From: Nepenthes gracilis
Lineage: Eukaryota > Streptophyta > Magnoliopsida > Caryophyllales > Nepenthaceae
Direction: 5' to 3'
Assembly: GCA_033239525.1 (NCBI GenBank)
Contig: BSYO01000014.1
Span: 16,972,021 to 17,036,020 of the forward strand
Length of the DNA: 64,000 nucleotides
Made by a program: the position numbers and the translations under genes. Position 1 is the stretch's first letter. Each line of letters begins with the position of its first letter. Below the pieces are notes generated by a model, which worked only from the letters and a program-made list of their open reading frames with translations, had not been told where the DNA came from and searched no databases. Positions 43,730-54,842 of this stretch are shown one piece after another.

Positions 43730-46490
43730 GAATCAATTGAAACTTATCGAAGGGCCACTATATGGCCTGGACAACGAACCTATGGCTGTCCAAAGAATAA
43801 TACAGTTAAAGGTCACCTTAGGCATGTACCCCAAAATGATGAGTCGCACACTCACTTTTCTGGCTATTGACCTACCCCGTATACAATGCTATCTTAAGTT
43901 GGCTGTGCCTGGCAACGTTCAAAGCCGTCACCTCAATACCGCATCTAAAAATAAAATTTTCAATAGCATGCAGTATCGATGAAGTATTGGGTACCCAAGT
44001 AATTGGACAGACATGTTATATAGATTGCCCCAAGCTGCAGCAGAAGACCTACAAGAGAATTGGACCACCGAGACGAAGCGACCTTACAGCAGGCGCAGTC
44101 CGACGAGATCACCAACCTAGTACCACAAAATCGGAGGATCTGGAGAAATGTGTACAGATCAGGGGCTCACTCGCCAAACCCCTATGTGATGAGCTAGTAG
44201 CATTCTTAAGACAAAACGCTGATATCTTTGCGTGAACACCCACTAACATACCTGAGATTTTGACCGGAGTAATAGTTCACAAGCTGGGCCTCGATCCCAA
44301 CCATAAGCCCGTCAGGTAGAGGCGGAGGAGCCACTCTGTAGAGAAGCACGTAGCTATCCTAAAAGAGGTGAAGAAGTTGCAGGGCACCGACTTTATCAAA
44401 GAAATCTAATACCCGGACTGGCTCTTCAACATCATTCTGGTAAAAAAAAGTAACGAAAAATGGTGGATGCGCCGACTTCACCAACGTCAATAAAGTTTGC
44501 CCAAAGGATAGCTTCCTTTTGCCCAAGATCGACTTATTAGTAGACTCGACTTCTGGACACAAATTGTTGAATTTCATGGATGCGTATTTGGGTTACAACT
44601 AGATCTGGATGTGCCCAGAGGACGAGGAGCACACCTCGTTCATGACCGATCAAGGCACCTATTATTACAAGATCATGCCTTTCGATTTGAAGAATGCAGA
44701 CGCGACTTACCAAAGCTATGAATAAGATATTCAAGAAGCAGATCGGCTGCAATATGAAGGTCCATGTCAACGATATACTCGTCAAGAGCAAGACCACAAT
44801 CGACCATATTCGCGATCTGGCTAATCCTTTAAGGTACTCTATGCACACCAAATAAAGTTAAACCCATCAAAATGCGTCTTCGAAGTATCCTTAGGAATGT
44901 TTATGGGTTTCATCGTCTCTCAGCGAGAGATTAAAGCAAATCCAGAGAAGATCGAGGTCCTCACGAACATGTCCCCATCGCAAAGCGTCAAGGATATCCA
45001 AAGGCTAATCGGAAGATTGGCAGCGCAGTCCCACTTCTTGGCAAAGTCAGGACAAATATTAGCCTTTCTTCAAGGCTCTAAAGGGGACGAAAGCAAACAG
45101 TTTTCAGTGGACCGCAAAGTGCCAAGCAGCCTTCGATAAGTCGAAGTAGTACCTTGCCAGTCCACCGTTGCCGACGTCACCCAGTGATGAAAAAGAGTTG
45201 TACCTCTACTTGGTAGTATTAGCGGTGGCTCGTAGCTCAGTTCTCATAGCTATGATTCCGACGCTCAACGGCCGGTCTATTATGTGAGCAAAACATTACC
45301 GACGCAGAGACTAGCTACCCGAGTGCTAAGAAGCTAGCCCTAGCACTCGTCTTCTCAACCTAAAAACTGAGACCATATTTCCAGGCTTATCATGTTATCA
45401 TTCTGACCGACAAGCCACTAAAGAGTATCCTCCAAAATCCTAATATTTCTAGACGGCTGGTTAAGTGGGCCATCAAGTTGGGAGAATTTGATATCGAATT
45501 TGGCCTAGGCAAGCCCTGGCCGACTTCATCATCGAGTGGAAGACACCAATCATCAATGAGCACCCCACTGAGGATATCGCTTACCACCTAGAAGAGCTAG
45601 AATAGGTCCTCAACGTGACGGTTCATCTACCAACTCAGGCAGCAATGCCAGAGTAGTCCTAGGGATCCCAAACAGGTTTGAGGTGAAGTATTCCCTTAAA
45701 CTTGATTTTTCGGCCACCAACAATATTGTCGAGTACAAAACCCTGTTAGCCGAATTACAACTAGCTAGAGAGTACTTAGCTAAGCAGCTGACCGTTTATA
45801 GTGACTCGAAGATAGTCGTTAATCAGATTAATGGGAGTTTCGAGGCATGCAATCCTCATTTAGCTAAATACCTGGCCAAAGCGAAGGATGCGATCTGGAG
45901 ATTTGACAAACTAAACCTGCTCCACGTCCCTAGAATTGAGAACTAGAAAGGTTAACCAACTTGCTAAAGTAGTGGTGGCCAAAGATCTAGAATAGTACTC
46001 AAAGGATATGAGAAAAGTCTTGAGCTCTCCCAACATAGAGGAATAGGAAGCAATGCAAGTCTCCAACGCTGAAAACTGGATGACACCATACTGGAGGTAT
46101 CTGGTGGACAGAATGCTGTTGAATAACACAGATGAAGCCAAGCGGATCAAAAAGACGGCCGACTAGTACACCATAGTCGATGGACAGCTGTATCGCCATA
46201 GATACTCGACTCCATACCTCAGCTGTCTTACTCCTGAGGAGGCCGACTACGACTTGAGTGAAGTCAACCCTGGGATGAATCACACATTAACGGCAAGAAC
46301 TTAACATTTAAAGTTATGCGTCAGGGATATTATTGACCTACAATGAAAAAGGATGCCCTAGAGTTTGTGAAGAAGTGTGAAAATTGTCAACTCCATGGCA
46401 ATCTCCTCCACCAACTGCTCGCAAAGCTGAGATCCCTCCAAACTCCTTGGCCTTTTGCGCAATGGGAAATTTATATTCTCGGCCCATAAT
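43730..46490 (+). pseudogene. Pol of the plus-strand family A element: protease, RT, RNase H, partial integrase
   Basis: Protease piece near 43867-44040: TYPVYNAILSWLCLATFKAV and KIKFSIACSIDEVLG. RT starts near 44220 (DIFA, TGA for Trp, TPTNIPEILTGVIVHKLG). The YVDD motif has become HVND (44763-44774), a lost catalytic Asp. The RT thumb reads VKDIQRLIGRLAAQSHF near 44980. RNase H follows near 45280-45950 (LVKWAIKLGEFDIEFG, TNNIVEYKTLLAELQLA, YSDSKIVVNQINGSFEACN). The integrase zinc region begins VDGQLYRHRYSTPYL near 46180 and KKDALEFVKKCENCQLHGN near 46350. The remnant then stops at AQWEIYILGP near 46480. Integrase core and C-terminus are absent, so the element cannot move by itself. Confidence 0.88.
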
Positions 46491-46663
46491 ATCCCTGACA
46501 CATTTATCATGATTAATAAAAGAAAATTCCTTTTCTTATTTGCATTATCCCATGTTTCTCTTTTCTTCTTTTCCCCCTATTCCGTATGAATGCTTGCTTA
46601 CAAATTAAACAAAATAAATGACCTAATCTATCCCTAAGTCAAGAGAGTTTTCATCCGCTCGTA

Positions 46664-46872
46664 ATTAAACCCTGATAATCCAACCAGCCTGTAGGTAGTC
46701 AAATTAAACCCTAATCATCCAAGCAGCCTGTAGGTGGTCAAATTAAACCCTCGTCATTTAGTTGGTACGTAAGCGGTTGAATTAAACCTTGATCATCCAA
46801 CTTGCCTATAAGTAGTCAAATTAAACATTAATCATCCAAGTGGCCCATTCACAATTTAATACTAAACCTTAG
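46664..46872. repeat. 39-bp tandem repeat array, about 5 units
   Basis: Five units of ATTAAACCCTAATCATCCAA followed by GCAGCCTGTAGGTGGTCAA, 39 bases each, with internal changes. Reverse complement of the array at 6006-6228 in the sister element. Confidence 0.9.
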
Positions 46873-47294
46873 GGGGCTTAAACGGCACGCGTGATGACCT
46901 CCTCCAGTAGGTGGTAGTGTAGTCAATCTACGATGGTCAACAAATCGGGGCAAAGTTTGAAAGAATAAAGACCCCAAAGCTCACTACTCGGAATCATAAC
47001 CTGGGCAGCCCCCCACATTACAAGGGCACAAATTGCTAAGTCATGTTCCTGTATAAAAGTGATTTCTTAAGTATCAATGGTCAATCTCCAAACAACAAGA
47101 CCATGGCGGTCAACGCTCCATATTAACCGGCCCAAAGGTCACTCAATAAGTTGGCCAACTAGTATAAAAGTCAAGTAGAAAACAAACAATAAAAGAAAAA
47201 GCAAGACACAAAACAAAATACTGCAATAGTACTTTTCTCATTAATAAGCTCAAATATACAATAGAAGACCAAAATTCAAAATATAAGATTACAG

Positions 47295-49118
47295 CTAAGG
47301 AGTAGAGTTCTCAGCAGGGATGGGAGAGGCTCTTGGTTGCCCGAGTATAATCAACCAGGTCCTCGCGTCTCTAGGCAGCACGGTTTGATGGGTCAAGGAT
47401 GCCAATTGGAAAGTTGGGGTCCACAATCTTGGCAATGTTGCAACAAATACTAACACCTTCCCAAATCCTGACCCATAGCGTCAGGGTAACCTTCTGAGGA
47501 TGTATACGAGTGGATAGCTCTTTCTCCAACGTATCCTTCCCGGGAGCTCGACCAACATCACCTCCGCCCGTTCAGCCCTCTCCTTCATTCCTGCAGATTG
47601 CACTCTCAACTCAGATAGCTCAGACTGGAGGGCGGCCTCCACCTCCTGGTGCTTCTTGACTTGGGCCTCTGGCTTGTCCATCTCCTCTTCCATCTCGACG
47701 ATCTCCTCATCACGATCGCCGATCACGGCATCCCTCTGGCGCAAACCCTTGCGCACTGCCAGCAAAATATTATCCACCTGAAAAAGGTCAAAGAAGTTAG
47801 GATGTAGCGACCCAAGAAAAAGAAAATGAGAGTTTTGAAAAGTTACCTCAAAGACTCTTCATTGCCTCCTTGGCCATCTCCGTGACTCACTGGAGGGGGA
47901 CCTAGAGTGGGCTCCTCCTGAGATCGCTCCCCCATGGCTTCACCGGTGGGCTCCAATGGCATGGTGTTCAAGAGACTTGGGATAAAGGACTCCAGAGGAG
48001 GCTCTACGATAACATCAACCACCTCAGTAACTACTCCAGCGGTTGACCCACCCAACTCAACAGGCGGCTCCGCAGTTGGCTCCTCTAGACCGGCGGATTC
48101 AAGACGTGGCTCCATAGATGGCTCCTCTAGCCCGGCGACTTCAAGCAATAGCTCCATTCACGCAGCAGGCACCGCCAAGTCGCTCGGTAGTGACAGCTCA
48201 ATGATGCCGGCTCCTGTGACAGTGCACACAATGGCCCAAGAGTCCTCCACAGAAGCCCCTATTCCAAAGCGCCCTCCGATTCCAACAAGTCGTCCCACCA
48301 TTCTATAGTCCAGCTTCGTGGATGATGAAGAAGTAGGCTCCATCATAGCAACCTTCTTTTTCCTTGGACTACTAGGAGCCTGAGCAGCCACAGGGGCGCC
48401 GGCCTAGTCAATAGTAATGGCGTCGGCTTCCTCTTGCGCTGTGCCACCACTGATAAAGGTTTGACCTTCTGGATGGGTGAAGGAGGACCTCGAAGAGCTC
48501 TCTTGGCCTCCTGCCTCGAGCCCAAATGGTCCCTCTTGAACTCGAAAAGATGCTCCTTCACCAGCTGCAATATTGGCTCCACTGCCTTGACCTCCTCATG
48601 TGTTGGCTTCTCGGTGAGGCCACCAGAACATTGCCCCAATCCCGAGACAGTGGCAAGCTATCAGCAATATGAACAAAGAAGAAATGATCCTTCCAGTTCT
48701 TGAGGAAGTCGTAGATAGCACTGCTAACGCACAACTCCTGGGGGAACAAAGAAATCCAATCACCACTCTGGGTGAATCGAAATATCACCCTGATAGCCTC
48801 CACCATCAGCATCCGTGAATGATAGCAGAGAAAAATACACAATGAGTTAAAATATTGCACGGCATTCTTGTGAAGTCGTGCTATAGGAACATTGAACACT
48901 GCGAAGATACGGAGTAGTTCCTCAAGTACAGGAAGGTGCAGCCTACTCCACGGGTAAGCCTCGTACACGGTAATGTAGCCATCGGGGGGAAAGTAGGCTC
49001 TGTCCTGCTCCATGGGAACCGAGAATACTATCTCCCGTTGGATGTTGAATTCAACGTATAACTCCCTCACTTCACTGGTGGTAATAACAGAAACAATTTC
49101 TATAACGAGGGGAGCCAT
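47295..49118 (-). pseudogene. Antisense gene of the plus-strand family A element (Transposase_28-like + coiled coil)
   Basis: An ATG at 49118 opens MAPLVIEIVSVITTSEVREL. About 186 codons are open to 48558, including SRLHLPVLEELLRIFAVFNV, ARLHKNAVQYFNSL and FTQSGDWISLFPQELC. A linker of acidic, Pro/Glu/Leu-rich repeats (LEEPSMEPRLESAGLEEP) runs to 47847 with a frameshift and an in-frame stop. A GT-AG intron (47846-47778) follows. Exon 2 (47777-47295) starts VDNILLAVRKGLRQRD and is a coiled coil (LQSELSELRVQSAGMKERAE), ending near a TAG. A TATA box lies at 49208-49199. The first domain is the best-preserved reading frame of the whole element. Function unknown. Confidence 0.82.
47778..47846 (-). 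other. Intron of the antisense gene, intact borders
   Basis: 69 bases, GAG|GTAACTTTTC to CTTTTTCAG|GTGGAT. Same length and position as 4986-5054. Confidence 0.78.
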
Positions 49119-49198
49119 GAGAATAGGAGTAAGAGGAAGGAGACAAGGACTTTGAATTTTTGTGAAGGAATGCATAAAAAATTTGAATTGACGGATGG

Positions 49199-49208
49199 CT
49201 TTTATAAG
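49199..49208 (-). promoter_or_regulatory. TATA box of the antisense gene
   Basis: CTTATAAAAG on the minus strand, about 80 bases upstream of the ATG, as in the sister copy. Confidence 0.6.
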
Positions 49209-49440
49209 GATTGTAGTCGTTGAAGTAGGTTAGCACATCAAAAAGGCGCGCTCATTATGACGGACACGTGTAGTTTTCAAAGAGGCCGCAGTCGAATCAA
49301 ATCTTCTGGTAAATTAATTATTGAGATCGCAAATTTACTGCGTGACGACACGTGATAGAATACTGAAGTGGTTCTCCCAACTTTTCAAGTACTCGTTTAG
49401 AAGCATAACAAAACAATGCATCGATTCAGTTCACACTAGT

Positions 49441-49573
49441 TCTCCGGATTCTAACATGACGTTTAACGAATCCGATCAACGCTTTCTTCAGCTTTGTCCT
49501 CCGAATTCTAATATGATGATCAATCAATCCGGTCAACATTTTCTAAATCTCAGTATTATGGTCAACAATCATA
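49441..49573. repeat. 59-bp repeat array, about 2.3 units
   Basis: CCGGATTCTAACATGACG and CCGAATTCTAATATGATG head two units spaced by about 60 bases; they are reverse complements of the unit at 3137-3518. Confidence 0.75.
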
Positions 49574-49704
49574 AGCAACGCGGTAAACAGATCAAGAGCC
49601 ACTGCTAGTTTTCTTATCAAACCGTCTCAGGTGATGTAGCCCGATGCGTCCCATCATGATCATGTTAGAAGCCAGAGTCCCAAGCCACCAACATAGGAGG
49701 CTAA

Positions 49705-50574
49705 TAATGGAGACTCCAATAGCAAGTTGACCCAAAGGAGAGAACGGCCCAAATCTTCAACGGCCTGTTTCTGCCTAGATGGTCAACGCTGCCATTGATC
49801 GGATAAGGAGCAAGTGGGTCGATAAAGGCCCAAGATCAACGAAGGCCCACAATAGTCATCTGCCCTAATTTCTCTCATCTCTAAGATGGCAATATTCACC
49901 GTAATAGTTACCTCCAGAATCAATGTATATCCCGGGAGGAAGGCGCAAAAATCCATGCACAATCTGTAGGAAATTTTAATGGTTACCATGCGCAGAAAGG
50001 AGATCAACCTCCTTGACAGCTACAGATTAGAGATGACAATCATGCCAATGCCAAAAAGGCAACAAACCCCCACAAAAGGCAGGCATCCAACCTCACTGCA
50101 TAAGAAAAACAGCCAAGGGATCATGGCTATAAAAGGTCATAAAAACTCCTTCCAAAGGCACGCTCTCAATCGACAACTAAACGCCCTCAAATATACTCAA
50201 ACTCTCAGAAACTCTCTAACTCTCTTGAGTATCCTAATGCTCGATCTTTATTACTAGTTTCCTGCAAACTCAATACTTAGAAAAATCGCTTCTCCCGAGT
50301 AATAACAATAAATTCACTCTCTCTACGAGTGCAATATCCATCAACAAATATACTCCCAGTATTCATTTCTACATTCTCTGTATCCACCTTTTCTCTTCAG
50401 AAGGTCATATACTGACTTGAGCGTCGGAGTATTTTTAATGAGATCAAATCCAACCGTCACCTAACATCTTATTTGAAGTTGTGGTATGCAGGATTCGAAA
50501 CTCTATGGACGAAGTCAGAATCCAACAGACAACTCGATCCGAATATGTTCGAAGTTGGGATCCATGACACATCA
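49705..50574 (+). repeat. 3' LTR of the plus-strand family A element
   Basis: Begins TAATGGAGACTCCAATAG (TG changed to TA) and ends CATGACACATCA, 870 bases. TATA box TATAAAAGG at 50128-50136. Many differences from the 5' LTR are C-to-T or G-to-A, consistent with decay of methylated cytosines. Confidence 0.92.
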
Positions 50575-50759
50575 TTATAATTAACTAATAATTTCAAAAT
50601 GTATATTTAAAGTTTAAAAAATCAAATTTTAGGCCATCCTTTAATGTTCACACATATGTAAATTATTACAATTACAACAAAACAATAAAATAATGATGAA
50701 TAATTATGCAAATATAAGCAATATAGATCTCGTTGATCAGGAGAAATTTCTAAACAATT

Positions 50760-51724
50760 TGATGGGTACGCTCATAGTAGGCTGGTCCAAGAAAGATGAA
50801 CGGCTCAGATCCACAATGGTCCATATGCGCGTCAGGATTGTCAACGCCAGCCGTTGACCGGATAAAATGTCAAGTTGGGCGGACAACGGCACCCAAAAAG
50901 GTCAAGCACCACAATAGGCCGACCTAAAAGCAAGCCTCACGTGGACTCTACTTAATCAACTGCTACCACTTTATGCCCAATTGGGCCCACACTTCCGTAC
51001 ACGACTAGTAAAGGCTCTCTTCCTTGATTTCACTCCCTCCAAAAAAGAAATCTTCACTATAACGGTCACCAATAGATTCAGCGCATGTCCCATAGGGAAA
51101 GTACTAGATTCTCTCTTCCAATATATAGTAAACTCTAACGATTATAAAACGTAGAAGGAAAGCAATCAATATCTGGAGCAGTTACCACCATTAAAGCTCC
51201 ATGTCAGGAAAGAAAGTAATCTCAACAGAATGCAAGAATCATGCCTTCCTACCTAAGGAATGCCGCCCAACATCTCATCTATAAAAGGTCAGGGAGTCTT
51301 CACTACAGGGCACATTTACTTTTCTGCTAAAAATGTTCTCATAAGCCCACGTAACGCTCTGATAATTCTGAAAGCTCCCACGCTTGCAGAACTCTAATTC
51401 TCTCTATCCTTACGTTCCTTGCGAACACAAGTGTCGAGAGATAACGCTTCTCATGAGCCCAAAAAGTCTCTCGCGTTGAGGGCAGAACCCCCATCACAAA
51501 CACTCCTCACCTTCTCATTGCATTCATTTCCTTTATCTTCTTGAAATTCAAAAGTCGATTACTAACTTGAACATCGAAATATTTTCGGTGAAATAAAATC
51601 TCGCCGATATCTGACCTCTTATTTGTTGTAGTAGTATACTGGATCCATAATCGATGAATAAAATTGGATTTCGACTACCAAGTTGACCAAAATCTATTCG
51701 AAATTAAGATCCAGAGACGCATCA
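50760..51724 (+). repeat. Solo LTR of family A
   Basis: Begins TGATGGGTACGCTCATAGTAG and ends CCAGAGACGCATCA, 965 bases, TATA box at 51280-51288. No internal sequence follows. Flanking five bases are CAATT (50755-50759) and TAATT (51725-51729), one change from a target duplication. It lies 185 bases after the 3' LTR at 50574, in the same orientation. Confidence 0.85.
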
Positions 51725-52665
51725 TAATTCAAAAAAAAAAATCTCCCAAAGTTTTTAAAATCAAAAAAAGATAAACCCACTAAAAAATAAATTTAAATTA
51801 TAATAGGTAAAAGCACCCTATATTTCATAACTAATTCTTCTTAACATGTGATCCCTCTAAGAAACTCTACTATCTCGATTAACCCTTTAAATTACGACTT
51901 TAAACTTATAAAATATATTTTTACATATTTAAGACCATCCAAAATTAATACCTCAATTTTATACATAAATTGCACATCAAAATTTCATAAAATTACTGGC
52001 CAAATAGTATTTGTTATAGGTTTGAGTAGGGGTTTTTAAAAGTTTTTAATAATCTATCATCAAATAAAAATATAAAAATATCTCAAAAATTTAATAACTC
52101 TCCAAAAAAAATAATAATAATAACATTCTCCACTCACATTAAATATTAAAGTCACAGATTGGGCTCTCTACACATAAGAAGAAACAAACAATTATATCGG
52201 ACTATACAAACATCACATCACAATCTATTCAAATAATCTTTAATAGTGAGATTATAGAAACAATTATAATTTTTAGAGTATTTAAAATATTTTGTCACAC
52301 AATATATCAACAAAAAGTTCAAACAAAGTTTTAAGTAAGATTTACTTTGAAATTAATTAATTTAAAAAATATGTAATTAAAGTCAATTAATTACAAAAAT
52401 TGCCAATTATTATTAATTCATTATTCAAATATATAGTAATTTGTCCACGAATTACTTATTCAAATATCTTTAGTAATCTTTAATATTTATATAATATCTC
52501 CAAGAATTTGGTGGGGAAGTAGAACAGCGTCTTCAAGCAAAGTTCGTCTGAATTCTCATAAACAACAACTGATTCTTGCGCTCATCCACCGTTGCTTACT
52601 CGCAATAACTCTCGAATTTGCACCAGATTTCCTAAACAAACTCGCCTATCCTCAAAATCGCCGGA
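51725..52665. other. AT-rich stretch, no gene seen until the candidate exon
   Basis: Short A/T runs and a small ATA repeat near 52108-52121. The last 150 bases before 52666 are less AT-rich and may be a 5' leader. Confidence 0.5.
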
Positions 52666-52913
52666 ATGTTCCAATACCCGAACCACTTTCCATCCACTAA
52701 AAATCGACAGAAAGCCAATTATCTTCCTCTTTATTTATTCTTCGCCAAGCTGGCTATTCGCGGTAATCCAGAAGCATTTCTGCCGTTTCGGAAGCCGAAA
52801 GAAGTACCAGGTGACGGGGAATTCAGAATCGCTGGCAAAATTGTGGCCGTAGTTGGAGAAGACGGCATCAGCCCTCTCAAAATGCCTCCTGGGAAGTCGT
52901 TATGCCTTATACT
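52666..52913 (+). CDS. Candidate first coding exon of an unrecognised gene
   Basis: ATG at 52666 opens MFQYPNHFPSTKNRQKANYL and the frame stays open to a good donor, ACT|GTATGTATT, at 52913. The middle part (FLPFRKPKEVPGDGEFRIAG, then KIVAVVGEDGISPLKMPPGK) has the composition of a folded protein and GC content above its surroundings. I do not recognise the family and found no convincing following exon. If real, its first intron contains the copia remnant at 53258-54842. It could also be an isolated gene fragment. Confidence 0.35.
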
Positions 52914-53741
52914 GTATGTATTATTTCTCTTGCTGATGTCTTTTAGGGCACTAATTTGCTGGGTAGGAAGAACTTTTTTTTTCTTTTTTTTTTGCAAAGG
53001 ATTTTATGGAATTCCAAAATCACGTATATAGATCAGCATTTTTTTTTTGGTAGATGGTGTTTCCACATTAGCATGATCTTGGAGTGCTTTTGAATTAGAG
53101 TTTTGATACTTAAAGTGTGTTCTAGGTTAATAGTATAAGAGTGGCATTTTTTTGCGCTATGAGCTTTGGGGGGTTGATGTATGTATGAAGGCCTAGAGAT
53201 GTATTTTCATATGACTGTTTTGATGATCTGAACGCGTGAAAAGCGACGGCAAGGCTCTTCCTATAGGAAATGGCTAAGAAACACTATATGTCCAAAGATT
53301 ACATGGTATTGAAGATGGGAAGCAATTGTTCATCCAATGTTGTTGGCATCAAAGACGCGTGCTTCTTGATAAGCAAAGGTATGAGGCTAGTTTTGAGAGG
53401 CATGTGGCATGTATTCGATGTTTGGGTGAATTTAATTTGGACAAGCAAGCTTGACACTGATGGCTTTTGCACAATGTTTGGCAAAGGTCAATGGAAGCTT
53501 ACCAAAGGCGCTTAGTTTGGGGCACGAGAAAAAAAGTATTCAAGCCAATACTTGATAAAGGTTTCGATATTCAAGTGCAATGCCAAGATGATTAATGTGA
53601 GGGTTAATCAAGGTGGTGTAAGGAGGCCGAGATGGTGTGCTAAAAAAGGCGACTCTACCGGTATCAATGTGCCAAAGGAGAGTGGTAGTCCTCTATTTAT
53701 TTCGGTGGAGTGAAAGAAAGTGCCATTCAAGCTTGCAAATT

Positions 53742-53970
53742 CCTATGTGTGTATCTCAGTGAGAGAGATTTGTTGGGTTTCGAGGTTTTGACAACAACCT
53801 TGTTCAGTCTGATCGTGTATCTCCATGAGGAAGGTTTACTCGGTTCTGAGGTTTTGGTAACAAATTCATGTATTTAGACCTATGTGTCTTGGTGAGGGAA
53901 GCTTTTTACGTTCTAAGGTTTTAGCATCAAGTTTGTGCATTTCGACGCATGTATCCTAGTGGAGGGAAAG
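53742..53970. repeat. 67-bp tandem repeat array, about 3.4 units
   Basis: Units share CCTATGTGTCTTGGTGAGG, GGTTCTGAGGTTTTGG and a tail ending in TGTATTT or TGCATTT. Two units are exactly 67 bases. Confidence 0.8.
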
Positions 53971-54042
53971 TTGCCAGTGGCCATATATAACTGCTACGCA
54001 GTGGAGAGGCAAGATCCCCCCACAAGGTTATAAGGAGATGTT

Positions 54043-54842
54043 TGTTGGGTTTTGGTTTATTTTATTGTGAGTTCAAAACCCATGATATATGTGGACTTTC
54101 ACTTATGGGGCTATCAGGATTTTTCGTACAATATTTTGTTTGAATGAAGATCTGGAAAGAGGTGTTTAAGGCCTTACATGCGAGGTTCACTCTAACAAAA
54201 CCGTTTGGAGGTAAATTGGTGACCCAATCACAAGCTAACGGCTTATGCTGTAAGGTTGGAAAGATTTGTGGTAGAAAACGACAGGTGAGCTGCATTATGA
54301 ACTTTTGAGGGGCCACACGAGCAATAAATACCCTGTTCTATTTTATGGTTGTACCCGAGAGCTATTCTAACACAATGGGTACCGACTTAAAGAAAGATAA
54401 AGGAGAAGAGAAGATGAGGAAGATTTGGATATTCGTTTGAGGTTCTATTTTTGTTTCATCATTTGCCAAGTTAAGATATATTGTTCTAACTTCGGTTATA
54501 GAATATATTATATATAATATATTATAGGTTAATTATTCGCTTTCTCATTGCATTTTCTCTTGTTTAGTTGTTAGAGTATTGGGGTTAGTATTAACAGGTT
54601 CTTCACACAAATTGTAGTTGTTAAAGGGTTTGCTCGGAAGAGGTTATTTGGAACTTAATCTCATTTTAGCGGAGATATTTTCGAATGTATATCTCATAAT
54701 TTTTTCTTAGTTGAGAAGAATTTCTACTTAAAATTAATTGTGCAATTTGTACTTGATTGTTTTTTTTATTTATTATCGTGGAAGAATGGTAGTTAACGGT
54801 GTCAAAAGATTTGAATTTCATTGTGCCCTGTGAATCCCAACA
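54043..54842 (+). repeat. LTR of the copia remnant
   Basis: Begins TGTTGGGTTTTGG and ends GTGAATCCCAACA: perfect seven-base inverted ends TGTTGGG/CCCAACA, 800 bases. The AAGGAGAT purine run precedes it. Confidence 0.75.

Larger units (their letters stand above)
39816..50574 (+). mobile_element. Family A Ty3/gypsy (Tat-like) element, full outline with target duplication
   Basis: 5' LTR 39816-40805 and 3' LTR 49705-50574 are flanked by a perfect five-base duplication, TTATA (39811-39815 and 50575-50579). The order is 5' LTR, primer-binding-like segment, gag, protease, RT, RNase H, integrase start, 39-bp repeats, antisense gene, 59-bp repeats, 3' LTR. A satellite-rich insertion (about 41383-42397) interrupts gag. 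The integrase core and C-terminus are deleted at about 46490. The LTRs differ visibly, including a block of about 100 bases absent from the 3' LTR, so the insertion is old. Confidence 0.93.
53258..54842 (+). mobile_element. Ty1/copia remnant: pol fragment, repeat array and 3' LTR
   Basis: A gag-pre-integrase fragment at 53270-53560 reads LKMGSNCSSNVVGIKDACFL, LVLRGMWHVFDVWVNLIWTS and GKGQWKLTKGA, a typical copia segment. Integrase, RT and RNase H are missing. A 67-bp repeat array (53742-53970) and a purine-rich AAGGAGAT precede the LTR at 54043. No 5' LTR is visible. Confidence 0.75.
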
